Positions 17,562-26,575 of a stretch of DNA of 64,000 nucleotides are shown piece by piece. Positions within the stretch are counted from its first letter, which is position 1; each line of letters begins with the position of its first letter. Below the pieces are notes generated by a model. That model was not told the DNA's origin. It did no database searches and was given only the letters and a program-made list of their open reading frames with translations. This stretch comes from Allobaileyella intestinalis (lineage in GTDB: Bacteria > Bacillota > Clostridia > Peptostreptococcales > Anaerovoracaceae). Made by a program: the position numbers and the translations under genes. The stretch is from contig NZ_VUNB01000004.1 of assembly GCF_009695865.1 (NCBI RefSeq), positions 248,001 to 312,000 on the forward strand. The letters are read 5' to 3'.

Positions 17562-19065
17562 AATAAATAAAGATAGAGCAAAGGCTATAATGATACAGGG
17601 CACCATGTCCAATGCAGGAAAAAGCCTGCTCTGTACAGGTTTGTGCAGAATTTTCAAACAAGATGGCTTCAAGGTGGCTCCCTTCAAAAGCCAGAACATG
17701 GCACTGAACTCTGCCATTACCAGCGATGGCCTAGAAATGGGAAGAGCCCAGTACGTCCAGGCGGAAGCCGCCGGCATCGAGCCCAGCGTCCTGATGAATC
17801 CCATTCTCCTGAAGCCAGTTACCAGCATGGGTTCCCAGCTTATAGTCCGGGGCGAAGTTAGAGGCAATTATCAGGCTGCAGAATACTTCAGAATGAAGCA
17901 CCAGCTCATTCCGGAGATCCAGTCTGCCTATGATGACCTGGCAGCAGAAAACGACATCATAGTAATCGAAGGTGCCGGCAGTCCTGCTGAGATAAACCTG
18001 AGCAAGGGAGATTTCGCCAACATGGGAATGGCAAAGATGGCAGGAGCTCCGGTGATACTGGCCGGGGACATAGACAGAGGCGGCGTATTCGCTCAGCTCT
18101 ATGGAACAGTGAAACTCCTTCCTGAAGATGAACAGAATATAATCAAAGCTCTTGTTATCAACAAGTTCAGAGGAGATGTAAGCCTTCTAGGGAACGGACT
18201 GGAAATGATAAGTGATCTGACGGGAAAACCAGTTGCCGGAGTAATACCCATGATGGATGTGGACATTGACGACGAAGACAGCCTCTCCTCAAGACTTACT
18301 AGACAAAGTAAACCGGCACTAATAGACGTGGCCGTGATCCGCCTCCCTAAGATATCCAATTTTACTGATCTGGCGCCACTGGAGGCAACTGACGGAATCA
18401 GGGTCAGATACATAACATCTCCAGGTGAGATGGACCATCCTGATCTGATTGTAATACCAGGCACAAAAAGCACCATTGCTGATCTTAAATGGATGAGATC
18501 TTCAGGCATAGAAGCTGTAATCAAAAAGCTCAGCAGTTCAGGTACTCCGGTTATTGGGATATGCGGAGGCTATCAGATGCTAGGTAAAAAAATAACTGAC
18601 CATGAAGGCGCAGAAGGCGGCGGAAGTATCCGTGGAATGGAACTCCTTCCTGTAGTTACGGAATTCCAGCATGAAAAACACCGAACCAGAACTTCAGGAA
18701 ATTTTCTTGAGGTTTCAGGAATATTCTCCTCCCTTACAGGTCAGCCCCTGACTGGATATGAAATTCACATGGGCCGGACAATCCTGCAAGGCAATGGAGT
18801 CCCTCTCATAAAACTGGAAAACGGCCAGCTCATGGGCTGTCAGAATGGAAATGTATACGGTTCCTATCTCCACGGATTCTTCGACTCGGCAGAATGCCGC
18901 CGGGAAATTCTGGATGAATTAGGAAAGAATAAAGGCATTGATTTTTCCCCTGAATCATTCAATTGGTCTGAATACAAGGACCAGCAGTACAACAAACTGG
19001 CAGCAGCCCTGAGAGCCAGCCTTGACATGGATATGATATACAAAATAATCGAGAAAGGTATCTGA
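17551..19065 (+). CDS. cbiP: Cobyric acid synthase CbiP
   Basis: Amidates side chains b, d, e and g using ATP and glutamine. 504 residues: N-terminal dethiobiotin-synthetase-like ATPase (MIQGTMSNAGKSLLCTGL, FKSQNMALNS) and C-terminal glutamine amidotransferase with IGICGGYQMLGKK supplying the nucleophilic Cys and GSYLHGFF the His. Overlaps the cobD end by 11 bases. Intact and of standard length. Confidence 0.95.
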   Translation: MADRINKDRAKAIMIQGTMSNAGKSLLCTGLCRIFKQDGFKVAPFKSQNMALNSAITSDGLEMGRAQYVQAEAAGIEPSVLMNPILLKPVTSMGSQLIVRGEVRGNYQAAEYFRMKHQLIPEIQSAYDDLAAENDIIVIEGAGSPAEINLSKGDFANMGMAKMAGAPVILAGDIDRGGVFAQLYGTVKLLPEDEQNIIKALVINKFRGDVSLLGNGLEMISDLTGKPVAGVIPMMDVDIDDEDSLSSRLTRQSKPALIDVAVIRLPKISNFTDLAPLEATDGIRVRYITSPGEMDHPDLIVIPGTKSTIADLKWMRSSGIEAVIKKLSSSGTPVIGICGGYQMLGKKITDHEGAEGGGSIRGMELLPVVTEFQHEKHRTRTSGNFLEVSGIFSSLTGQPLTGYEIHMGRTILQGNGVPLIKLENGQLMGCQNGNVYGSYLHGFFDSAECRREILDELGKNKGIDFSPESFNWSEYKDQQYNKLAAALRASLDMDMIYKIIEKGI

Positions 19066-19071
19066 TCATAA

Positions 19072-19716
19072 ATGGAAAATAAAAACCACATTGAACTTGA
19101 GAACGTTCTTCCTGCAGACATTGAAGCCAGGAGCTTTGAGATCATCAGGTCGGAACTGCCCCATCCGGTGCCGGAGGACCTGGCGCCAGTGATTATAAGG
19201 GCCATTCACACTTCGGCTGATTTCGAATATGCCGATTCACTGTGTTTCAGCAAAGGTGTTATGGATATTGCCAGAAATGCTCTGAAGAATGGGGCAACAA
19301 TCGTTACCGACACCAACATGGCTCTGGCAGGAATAAACAGGGGCGCCCTTGAGAAGCTTGGCTGCAGGAAAATATGTTTCATGGCAGATCCTGAAGTGGC
19401 CGCTGCAGCTAAGGAAAATGGATTCACCAGAGCCGCCGCTTCCGTGGACAAGGCCGCATCCATCAATGGCCCTTTGATCTACGCTGTGGGAAACGCCCCT
19501 ACTGCCCTGGTCCGCCTCTATGAGAAAATCAGCAGCGGTGAGATGAAACCGGATCTGATCATAGGAGTTCCAGTAGGCTTCGTAAATGTGGTTCAGGCAA
19601 AAGAGCTTATTATGACCGCCGGTGTTCCATATATTGTTGCCCGGGGAAGAAAAGGCGGCAGCAATGTGGCGGCGGCCATCGTAAACGCATTGATGTATTC
19701 AATAACGAGGAAGTAA
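19072..19716 (+). CDS. cbiC: Cobalt-precorrin-8 methylmutase CbiC
   Basis: Moves the methyl group from C11 to C12. 214 residues with IIRSELPHPVPEDLAPVIIRAIHTSAD near the N-terminus, the TDTNMALAGI motif around residue 83 and GVPVGFVNVVQAKE, typical of CbiC/CobH. Six bases separate it from cbiP; two bases separate it from the Cys-rich gene downstream. Confidence 0.94.
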   Translation: MENKNHIELENVLPADIEARSFEIIRSELPHPVPEDLAPVIIRAIHTSADFEYADSLCFSKGVMDIARNALKNGATIVTDTNMALAGINRGALEKLGCRKICFMADPEVAAAAKENGFTRAAASVDKAASINGPLIYAVGNAPTALVRLYEKISSGEMKPDLIIGVPVGFVNVVQAKELIMTAGVPYIVARGRKGGSNVAAAIVNALMYSITRK

Positions 19717-19718
19717 CT

Positions 19719-19979
19719 ATGGCTGACTATTCATTTTTCTCAAACAAAGACTGCCAGTATTTTCCCTGTCATAACAACGTGGACCCGGAGAATTTCAACT
19801 GTCTGTTCTGCTACTGCCCACTCTACGCCCTGGGGAGCAAGTGCGGCGGTAATTTTTACTATACGGAAAAAGGCATAAAGAGCTGCGAAAGATGCGGCAT
19901 CCCCCACTCATCAAAGGGCTACAGTTACATTCTTTCAAAGTTCCCGGAGATTAAGGAGCTGGCTGAGAAAAACAGATAG
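19719..19979 (+). CDS. Cysteine-rich small protein of cobalamin clusters
   Basis: 86 residues with eight cysteines (at KDC, FPC, FNC, LFC, CYC, SKC, SC, RC), fitting the 'cysteine-rich small domain' family often found beside cobamide genes. A zinc or iron-sulfur site is likely; the function is not known to me. It begins two bases after cbiC and is the last gene of the plus-strand operon, four bases before the convergent end of hemB. No separate terminator is visible in that tiny gap. Confidence 0.8.
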   Translation: MADYSFFSNKDCQYFPCHNNVDPENFNCLFCYCPLYALGSKCGGNFYYTEKGIKSCERCGIPHSSKGYSYILSKFPEIKELAEKNR

Positions 19980-19982
19980 AAA

Positions 19983-20966
19983 TCAGCCGATAAGCCCCTG
20001 GTCCATCATCTTCGCCAGCTCTTTGGCATAATATGTAATGTAAATCCCGGCTCCTGCCCTGTAAGCGCCTACGGCCATCTCGCCGATGATCTTCTCCTCA
20101 TCTATCCAGCCGTTGCTGGCAGCTGCCTTTACCATGGCATATTCTCCGCTGACGCTGTACGTAGCAATTGGAATATCAGTAGCCTGAGCCACTGACTTTA
20201 CCAGGTCCAGATATGCCATTGCCGGCTTTACAATCAGCATGTCCGCTCCCTCATCCACATCGCTGAGTGCCTCCTTCATTGCCTCACGAGGATTGTGGAA
20301 GTCCATCTGATAGGCCTTTCTGTCTCCGAAAGACGGAGCGGAATCTGCAGCATCTCTGAAGGGACCGTAAAATGAAGAAGCGAATTTTACCGCATAGGAC
20401 ATAATTGGAATGTTCTTGAAACCGTTTTCATCCAGCTTGTTCCTGATGGCCAGAACTCTTCCGTCCATCATGTCGGATGGAGCCACCACATCAGCTCCGG
20501 CCCGGACCTGGCTTAAAGCGATTTGTGACAGATATTCCAAGGTCTTATCGTTGTCCACATGGTGGCCGCAAAGAATTCCGCAGTGGCCGTGAGAAGTATA
20601 CTCACACATGCATACATCTGCTATGGCGATCATGTCAGGGAAAAGCCTCTTTGTCTCTCTGAGGGCCTTCTGGACTACGCCATCTTCCGCATAGGCCTGG
20701 CTTCCTACTTCATCCTTGTGCTCAGGTATGCCGAACATCAGAATATTGTTAACCCCTGCATTCTGAAGGTCTTCCAGTGCATATGGAAGCTGATCCACGC
20801 TGTACCTGTACTGCCCTGGCATAGACGGGATTTCCTCTTTAATATTCTTTCCGTCAATGGCAAAAATCGGATAAACCAGTGAACTCTTGTCCATTCTGGT
20901 CTCCCTCACCATTCTCCTCATGGCATCACTTGATCTCAGTCTCCTCGGTCTCTTTAATAGTTCCAC
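19983..20966 (-). CDS. hemB: Delta-aminolevulinic acid dehydratase (porphobilinogen synthase) HemB
   Basis: Condenses two 5-aminolevulinate molecules into porphobilinogen. 327 residues. The zinc-binding cysteine cluster DVCMCEYTSHGHC (residues about 118-130) marks the Zn-dependent type; active-site lysines lie in AVKFASSFYGPFRD and MLIVKPAMAYLD. The start is GTG 20966 with GAGGG upstream, overlapping the cobA-hemD stop by 13 bases. Last gene of the minus-strand upper-pathway operon. Confidence 0.95.
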   Translation of the reverse strand: MELLKRPRRLRSSDAMRRMVRETRMDKSSLVYPIFAIDGKNIKEEIPSMPGQYRYSVDQLPYALEDLQNAGVNNILMFGIPEHKDEVGSQAYAEDGVVQKALRETKRLFPDMIAIADVCMCEYTSHGHCGILCGHHVDNDKTLEYLSQIALSQVRAGADVVAPSDMMDGRVLAIRNKLDENGFKNIPIMSYAVKFASSFYGPFRDAADSAPSFGDRKAYQMDFHNPREAMKEALSDVDEGADMLIVKPAMAYLDLVKSVAQATDIPIATYSVSGEYAMVKAAASNGWIDEEKIIGEMAVGAYRAGAGIYITYYAKELAKMMDQGLIG

Positions 20967-22474
20967 TTTGTACCCTCTTTCTTCATATTACAAACAAGTT
21001 CTAACAGACTATCCATAGTGGCCTCTTCAGCCACAAAAGTCTCCATGCCGTACCGGGCAGCCTCTGCCTCCGTCTGTTTTCCGATGCAAGCTGCCTTCAC
21101 CTTTGAATAATCAAGGCCTTCAGTTGCCTGAACAAAACCTCTCACAGTAGAAGCGCTGGTGAACACGGCGCAGTCAATTTCTCCTCTGGAAAAAAGCTCT
21201 TTCTCATCTACTATTCCAGGGCGTGCCGGTACCGTATCATAAGTCGGAATATCTTCAACTAACCCGCCAGCTTTTTCCAGGTAACGAACCAATGCTTGAT
21301 TCCCTGCTGAGGCCCTTGGTATCAGTATTCTGTCCCCATCACGGACAAGCTGAGCCAGCTCTCTTCCAAGAGTCTCGCCGTCAAACCTGGATGGTACCAT
21401 ATCAGGATAGATGCCGATTTTTCTCAGCTCTCTTTCTGTCCCTTTTCCAATAGCAGCTATGCGGACTGAAGCAAAAGAACGCACGTCGATTTTGAGACGG
21501 TCCATGTTCTGCCTGAGGATTTTGACTCCTGTGGGACTTGTGAGTACCAGCCACTGGTACTGGCCTATGTTCAAAAGTGCTTTTTCCAGCATTTCATCAG
21601 GTTCCCTTGGAACAGTCTGGATAGACGGCAGCTCCAGAACCTCTGCCCCTGCTATTCTCAGCTTTTCTGCCATACGGGATATCATTCCTGCAGGCCTGGT
21701 CAGTACCACCTTCCATCCTCCCAGGGGAAGATTCTCATACCACTGGAACCTGTCTGCCAGCTCACAGACCCGGCCAACGACGATTATGGCTGGAGTTTCA
21801 ATGCCTTTTCTCTCCACTTCACCGGCCAGTGTGGACACTGTAGCTACTATCCTCTTCTGCCCTGCCGTAGTTCCCTTCTGCAAAATGGCAGCCGGCATAT
21901 CCGGATCCATTCCTCCTGCCAGCAGTCCGCTGCAAATATCTTTAAGAGCATGGACTCCCATTAGAAAGACCAGTGTCCCCTTCGTTTTCACCAGTGCCTG
22001 AAAATTTATGTCATATTCCTCTCCGGCTTTCTTGTGGCCGGTAATTATGTGGAGCGATGAAGTATAATCTCTGTGGGTCACAGGAATTCCATTGTATGCC
22101 GGAACCGCAAGAGGCGAGGTTACTCCTGGAACTACTTCGTAAGGAATATTATTTTCAGCCAGCAGCTCCAGCTCTTCTCCTCCCCTTCCGAAAAGGAAGG
22201 GATCGCCGCCTTTAAGCCTTACAACTTTTTTCCCTTCCTGAGCGAGAGACAGAAGCAGCTGGTTTATCTTATCCTGAGCCATAGTGTGGTTGCTGGCTCT
22301 TTTTCCAACATTGATGAGCTGAGCCTCCTGAGGTAGGGTTGACAGAATACTGTCTCCCACCAGGCTGTCGTAAACCACCACATCAGCTTCTTCCAGGACC
22401 TTACGGCCTTTAATTGTCATCAGAAGGCTGTCGCCGGGACCTGCACCAACAAGCCATACTTTTCCTGATTTCAT
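20954..22474 (-). CDS. cobA: Fused uroporphyrinogen-III C-methyltransferase / uroporphyrinogen-III synthase (CobA-HemD)
   Basis: 506 residues. Residues 1-245 are the SAM-dependent methylase making precorrin-2 (VGAGPGDSLLMTIKGRKVLE, LKGGDPFLFGRGGEE, VVPGVTSPLAVPAYNGIPVTHR). Residues about 250-500 are HemD, which closes the tetrapyrrole ring with inversion of ring D (VVLTRPAGMISRMAEKL, TSPTGVKIL, FTSASTVRGF). The fusion directs uroporphyrinogen III straight to precorrin-2 and is common in Clostridia. TGATG overlap with hemC. Confidence 0.95.
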   Translation of the reverse strand: MKSGKVWLVGAGPGDSLLMTIKGRKVLEEADVVVYDSLVGDSILSTLPQEAQLINVGKRASNHTMAQDKINQLLLSLAQEGKKVVRLKGGDPFLFGRGGEELELLAENNIPYEVVPGVTSPLAVPAYNGIPVTHRDYTSSLHIITGHKKAGEEYDINFQALVKTKGTLVFLMGVHALKDICSGLLAGGMDPDMPAAILQKGTTAGQKRIVATVSTLAGEVERKGIETPAIIVVGRVCELADRFQWYENLPLGGWKVVLTRPAGMISRMAEKLRIAGAEVLELPSIQTVPREPDEMLEKALLNIGQYQWLVLTSPTGVKILRQNMDRLKIDVRSFASVRIAAIGKGTERELRKIGIYPDMVPSRFDGETLGRELAQLVRDGDRILIPRASAGNQALVRYLEKAGGLVEDIPTYDTVPARPGIVDEKELFSRGEIDCAVFTSASTVRGFVQATEGLDYSKVKAACIGKQTEAEAARYGMETFVAEEATMDSLLELVCNMKKEGTKWNY

Positions 22475-23364
22475 CAGATATATCTTCCTTTCATTCTCTT
22501 TGCCAAAGTTATTCCCAGGCTTTCTGCCCCTTCTGCATCACCGTCCATGCTGTCCTTGTGCCACTGGCCTGTAGGTTCGTGGTAATAGAGACCAGTCAGG
22601 TGAATATTTCTGCCATCTGTCTGACCGTAAGCTGCAACAGGAGATGTGCAGCCTCCGTCCAGATAACGGACAAAAGCCCTTTCAGCCAGGGAGCATATGT
22701 GGGAATCCTTGTCATCAAACTGCTGGAGATATGAATAATCTTCGTCACTTCTTCCCTGAACAACCAGAACTCCCTGGCCTGCTGCCGGGAGGATCTCGTC
22801 GGTACTGAAGTACCTGCTGATTCTGTTTTCAAGTCCAAGTCTCTTCAGACCTGCAGCAGCAAGAACGAGGCCGCTGAATTCACCGCTGTCCAGCTTCTCC
22901 AGTCTGGTGAGCACATTGCCGCGGACGCTTTTAAATTCGTAACCAGGAAACAGATCTCTCAGCTGGAGCTTTCTTCTCAAGCTGGAGGATCCGATAGGCC
23001 GGGTTTTGTCCAGTTCCCTTACTCCCTTTGGCAGAACCAGCACATCTCTTGGATCTTCCCTCTTTGAGAAGGCCACAACAGGCAAGTTCTCCGGTATGAT
23101 CATCGGCATATCCTTTAGACTATGAACAGAAAGATCTGTTCGTCCGTCCAGAAGAGCCTGATCCAGTTCTCTGACGAACAACCCCTTGCCGCCAATCTTA
23201 TCAAGAGTCTTGTTCAGTATTCTGTCACCAGTAGTAGTCAGACCAACAATTTCAGCCTCCATCCCGCAATCATTCAGATATTTCCGGACAATCTCTGTCT
23301 GTATCATTGCCAGCCGGCTTTCCCTGCTGCCTATTCTTATTTTCATATTATTTCTGTCTGCCAT
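22474..23364 (-). CDS. hemC: Hydroxymethylbilane synthase (porphobilinogen deaminase) HemC
   Basis: Polymerises four porphobilinogens into hydroxymethylbilane. Chosen start ATG 23364 has AGGA five bases upstream; the family-typical MKIRIGSRESRLAM begins six residues later (ATG 23346, no RBS). About 296 residues; SLKDMPM, GSSSLRRKLQL and the dipyrromethane-cofactor cysteine in DGGCTSPVAAYG are present. Overlaps the end of the precorrin-2 dehydrogenase gene by 17 bases. Confidence 0.93.
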   Translation of the reverse strand: MADRNNMKIRIGSRESRLAMIQTEIVRKYLNDCGMEAEIVGLTTTGDRILNKTLDKIGGKGLFVRELDQALLDGRTDLSVHSLKDMPMIIPENLPVVAFSKREDPRDVLVLPKGVRELDKTRPIGSSSLRRKLQLRDLFPGYEFKSVRGNVLTRLEKLDSGEFSGLVLAAAGLKRLGLENRISRYFSTDEILPAAGQGVLVVQGRSDEDYSYLQQFDDKDSHICSLAERAFVRYLDGGCTSPVAAYGQTDGRNIHLTGLYYHEPTGQWHKDSMDGDAEGAESLGITLAKRMKGRYI

Positions 23365-23851
23365 GGCAATCCTGCTTGTTTTCATGCTGGTATTCTTCGT
23401 CCAGCATTTCCTCTATTCTGATTCTAAGTTCCTTCACTCCGGAGTGATCCACTCCGCTGCCGTTTATTCCTATTACCGTCTGGTTTTTATCTATTACAGC
23501 AGGAAAATAGAAATCACAGAGCTGGTGGTTGCTGGCAGCGTTAACAAGGATGTTTCGCTCCCTGCAGTGATTTACAATTTTCTGGTCCGTATCCGGATCT
23601 CCTGTTGCTGCAAAAACCACATCTGCATCTTCAAGATATGAAGGATCATAGGAATCTCTGATCCAATTTATCTGATTTTTCCTGCTCATTTCATCAAGGA
23701 TTTCTGTAGCACGGGGTGATATCAGATAAATATTATTAGTAAATTTACTCATAACGCCTATTCTTCTGGTGGCGATTTTTCCTCCGCCGAAAAAAAGGAT
23801 TTTTTTACGGCCCAGGTCTACGAACAGCGGGAAATAACTGGAATGCTCCAT
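23348..23851 (-). CDS. Precorrin-2 dehydrogenase / sirohydrochlorin synthase (CysG N-domain, Met8-like)
   Basis: NAD-dependent oxidation of precorrin-2 to sirohydrochlorin, the substrate of CbiK. 167 residues with FPLFVDLGRKKILFFGGGKIATRR at the N-terminus (split: Rossmann GGGKIA), VFAATGDPDTDQKI and NAASNHQLCDFYFPAV. Shorter than Met8p or full CysG, lacking the methylase half, which here belongs to CobA-HemD. Lies 28 bases after the secreted repeat protein gene. Confidence 0.9.
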   Translation of the reverse strand: MEHSSYFPLFVDLGRKKILFFGGGKIATRRIGVMSKFTNNIYLISPRATEILDEMSRKNQINWIRDSYDPSYLEDADVVFAATGDPDTDQKIVNHCRERNILVNAASNHQLCDFYFPAVIDKNQTVIGINGSGVDHSGVKELRIRIEEMLDEEYQHENKQDCHGRQK

Positions 23852-23879
23852 GTTTCACAATCCTTTCTGCATCAAATAA

Positions 23880-25022
23880 TTACTGCCGCTTTCTGCTTTT
23901 CACAAAATAGTTTAGTATTCCTCCGGCAATTATCAGAACAAGGGCAATGGTCAGAACTTTTTTTGCTGCTATCTGCGGAATCTGATCAACGCTGCCGATG
24001 GATTTTTCATAAAAAGTCAGGTGGTATTCGATTTCTACAGGATCTCCCAAAGCTGTGGTGTCGGCCTTGACTATCATGGGTTCGTCAATGGCTGTTACCG
24101 GAATGGTGAATGTTGAATTCTCACCTTTCCTGGACTCATTCAGGTATTTTTTCCCGCCTACTATCATGTAATCGTAATGGCTGCTGCTCCAGGTGATCTT
24201 AGAATAGAAACGGTGCTTTCTCACGTAAAGATAGGCTGGAGATGAAATTGATGCCCTGCCGGAACCTCCTGTCATTGACACCTCAATGGAATATTTGCCG
24301 TTGCCCAGGCTGGTGTAAAGAGGCTCTGATGGCTGAATATCTCCTGTTCTGGTTAAATCACTTCCAGTGCTTTCTTTCCTGTCTCCATTGTCGTAGGCAT
24401 TTACAGCGGCCTGAATCTTGTTGTAATCAGGCAGTGTGATGGTAAGTGCTCCTGATGGAAGGGTTGTGGCATCAAAGAGAATCTGCCTGCCGTACCACTT
24501 CCTGGTGTTTGAGCTGAATGAAGCGCAGTTCAGAGGTTCATCAAGAGCTGATACAGGCACTGTGAAGTATGACATTCCATTCTTTACTTCAGCCTTTATA
24601 TACTTTTTTTCTGGAGCTTTTGCAGCATCTTCTGCTGAACCCATGTAGATGAACTTATAGGAAGTGCTGTCTATCATTATTACAGCCTTCATCTTGCCAT
24701 CTTTTACCAGGAGCTTTGCCTCTTTTATCCGGAAAAATTTCGAAGAGCTGTCCACAGATATGTCATAGGATTCCTCTCTTACGTATTCTGCTGTAAGGGG
24801 CGTCATTCCGTATTTGCCCACCTGCTGTGTGGATGCCACATCGCTTCCTGAAGCTACATCTTCATATCCGGAAGCCGCCGTAACTTCTCCTGAAAACATA
24901 ACTGGAATCATAAGGCAGAGAATCATGATTCCCGGTAATAGAGCAAAAGGTTTTCTGGCTCCTTTCCTGCCGGATTTCCATATTCGCCATATTCGATTTT
25001 TCCGGAGATTTATTTTATGCAT
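23880..25022 (-). CDS. Membrane-anchored secreted protein with two NEAT-like repeats
   Basis: 380 residues: basic N-terminus, signal helix (LLPGIMILCLMIPVMFSG, about residues 28-45), two domains of about 100 residues, and a C-terminal helix VLTIALVLIIAGGILNYFV followed by KSRKRQ, giving an outward-facing, C-terminally anchored protein. Domain 2 (GKYSIEVSMTGGSGRASISSP, ITWSSSHYDYMIVG, FTIPVTAIDEP) closely resembles domain 2 of the protein at 4.25-5.05 kb. The overall pattern recalls NEAT heme-binding domains but is not a firm match. Its place between cbiK and the sirohydrochlorin genes suggests corrin or tetrapyrrole binding at the cell surface (inference). Start overlaps the cbiK end by 13 bases. 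Confidence 0.6.
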   Translation of the reverse strand: MHKINLRKNRIWRIWKSGRKGARKPFALLPGIMILCLMIPVMFSGEVTAASGYEDVASGSDVASTQQVGKYGMTPLTAEYVREESYDISVDSSSKFFRIKEAKLLVKDGKMKAVIMIDSTSYKFIYMGSAEDAAKAPEKKYIKAEVKNGMSYFTVPVSALDEPLNCASFSSNTRKWYGRQILFDATTLPSGALTITLPDYNKIQAAVNAYDNGDRKESTGSDLTRTGDIQPSEPLYTSLGNGKYSIEVSMTGGSGRASISSPAYLYVRKHRFYSKITWSSSHYDYMIVGGKKYLNESRKGENSTFTIPVTAIDEPMIVKADTTALGDPVEIEYHLTFYEKSIGSVDQIPQIAAKKVLTIALVLIIAGGILNYFVKSRKRQ

Positions 25023-25822
25023 TCCGCCTCCTGAGCGTGTTTAATATATATCTGCCTTATCTCTTCAGACTCACCAAGGCCGTGGAGATAAGGGAATGTA
25101 TCGCATCCCATTTTCATTATTTCTGTTTTCCAGGATGTTTCCTTGTCCCCTGCCAGGTCATTGATAGCGTGGTCTCCTGCAACTACCATGAGAGGGGCCA
25201 GCAACACCTTTCCTGCTCTTGATGCCCGGATTCCTTCTTTAATGTGTTCAATACCGGGGTTTCCCTCAACGGTGCCGATGAAAATATCCTTTCTTCCCAT
25301 GGTGCGGACTTTATTCTCCAGTTCCAGGTAAATGGTATTTTCCCTGTCCGGGGAACCGTGGCCCATAAGGGCTACTACCTGGTTTTCATGGATTTCACTG
25401 AAAATCTGTGAAATGGCCTTTCCAGTGTCTATCAGGTCACTCTCTCCTGTTAAGAGAGGCCTTCCCAGGCGTATAGTCTTAATGCTGCTTTTTTCGAGGA
25501 TTTCTCTAAGCCTCTTGTTCTCGATTCCCTCTGTCAGATGGGTAGGCTGAACGAGAAGGTCTGTTATTCCTTCCCGCTCCATAAACTTAACTGCTTCTTC
25601 TGCCGTCATTACTTCTGAGCCCTCATTTTTTCTGACCTTTGCTGTCAGCATGTGGCTGGTCCACCCGGAACAGAAGAGCCGGTCCGGAAAGGCTTTTCTC
25701 AAATCTTTTTCTATGGCATTAATGGTCTTTATCCTTGATTCCCTGCAGGAAGTGCCGAAGCTAATAACCACGAGCCCCTTTTTTTCACAATCTGTGTTTC
25801 TTTCAGTACTAACCTTACTCAT
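25010..25822 (-). CDS. cbiK: Sirohydrochlorin cobaltochelatase CbiK
   Basis: Inserts Co2+ into sirohydrochlorin, committing it to cobamide synthesis. 270 residues, cytosolic (no signal peptide). VVISFGTSCRESRIKTINAIE near residue 18, the active-site His in ALMGHGSPDREN near 155 and the metal-binding segment VVAGDHAINDLAGD near 220 match CbiK. It has an exported relative at 1-429. Located in the upper-pathway operon, 20 bases after the ABC permease. Confidence 0.94.
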   Translation of the reverse strand: MSKVSTERNTDCEKKGLVVISFGTSCRESRIKTINAIEKDLRKAFPDRLFCSGWTSHMLTAKVRKNEGSEVMTAEEAVKFMEREGITDLLVQPTHLTEGIENKRLREILEKSSIKTIRLGRPLLTGESDLIDTGKAISQIFSEIHENQVVALMGHGSPDRENTIYLELENKVRTMGRKDIFIGTVEGNPGIEHIKEGIRASRAGKVLLAPLMVVAGDHAINDLAGDKETSWKTEIMKMGCDTFPYLHGLGESEEIRQIYIKHAQEAECIK

Positions 25823-25842
25823 ATGCCGGTACCTCTCTGACT

Positions 25843-26574
25843 CTACAAATTCTTTTTCCTGTAAATAAAGGCGACGGATAACCCTGCAAACACCACAAGA
25901 TATATGAGAAGAACCACAAATCCCAGGATTCCAGGCTGTCCGCCGGCCGAAATGCGCCTTATCATGTCCGAGGCCTGGGAGAGAGGCAATGCTCCGATGA
26001 CCTGCCTGAATCCCATTGGCATCTGATCTGTGGAAAAAAATGTATTACAAAGAAATGACATTGGAACGATTATGTAGGCAGTGTACCGTGGTGCGTCAGA
26101 ATAGCTCTTTGCCAGAAATGAAAGTACCAGTGCGATGGTGGCAAAGACTGTGCCGTTCAGAAACATAATCAGAAACGACCAGCCGTTGAATACCAGGGAT
26201 CTGCTTATTGGAATGGTGATGAGGAGAATGACACCTGCTGCGTACATGCCTCTCAGTGCACCTCCGATTACCTGTCCCAGTATAAACTGCCAGAGAGGAG
26301 TTGGAGATACCATTACCTGGTCCAGAGCTTTTTCATAGAGCCTCTGAACGCTCATGTTCTGAGCCACGGCGCTGAAGCTTCCTGTCATAGTGGACATTGC
26401 AACTATTCCGGGAACCAGAAAATTCAAGTAGGGTTCACCGTGAGATGTGGTCTGTATTCCCAGTCCGAAAACCAGAAGATACATCAGGGGCGAAACCGTT
26501 GCAGCCAGCGTTATTTTGTAGAAGTCTCTCAGAAACTCTCTCCATTTTTCCCATAGTACTGCTAAAATGCCCAT
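25843..26574 (-). CDS. ABC-2 type transporter permease
   Basis: Membrane half of an ABC exporter. ATG 26574 is preferred; the frame extends nine codons upstream only to a TTG inside the ATPase gene. 243 residues with six hydrophobic segments, FLVPGIVAMSTMTGSFSAV and LSFLAKSYSDAPRYTAYIIVPMSFLCNTFFS, the block conserved in DrrB/NodJ-like permeases, followed by the usual LPLSQASDMIR. It starts one base after the ATPase stop, so the two are coupled. The exported substrate is unknown; the operon position implies a corrin- or cobalt-related role. Confidence 0.85.
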   Translation of the reverse strand: MGILAVLWEKWREFLRDFYKITLAATVSPLMYLLVFGLGIQTTSHGEPYLNFLVPGIVAMSTMTGSFSAVAQNMSVQRLYEKALDQVMVSPTPLWQFILGQVIGGALRGMYAAGVILLITIPISRSLVFNGWSFLIMFLNGTVFATIALVLSFLAKSYSDAPRYTAYIIVPMSFLCNTFFSTDQMPMGFRQVIGALPLSQASDMIRRISAGGQPGILGFVVLLIYLVVFAGLSVAFIYRKKNL

Positions 26575-26575
26575 G

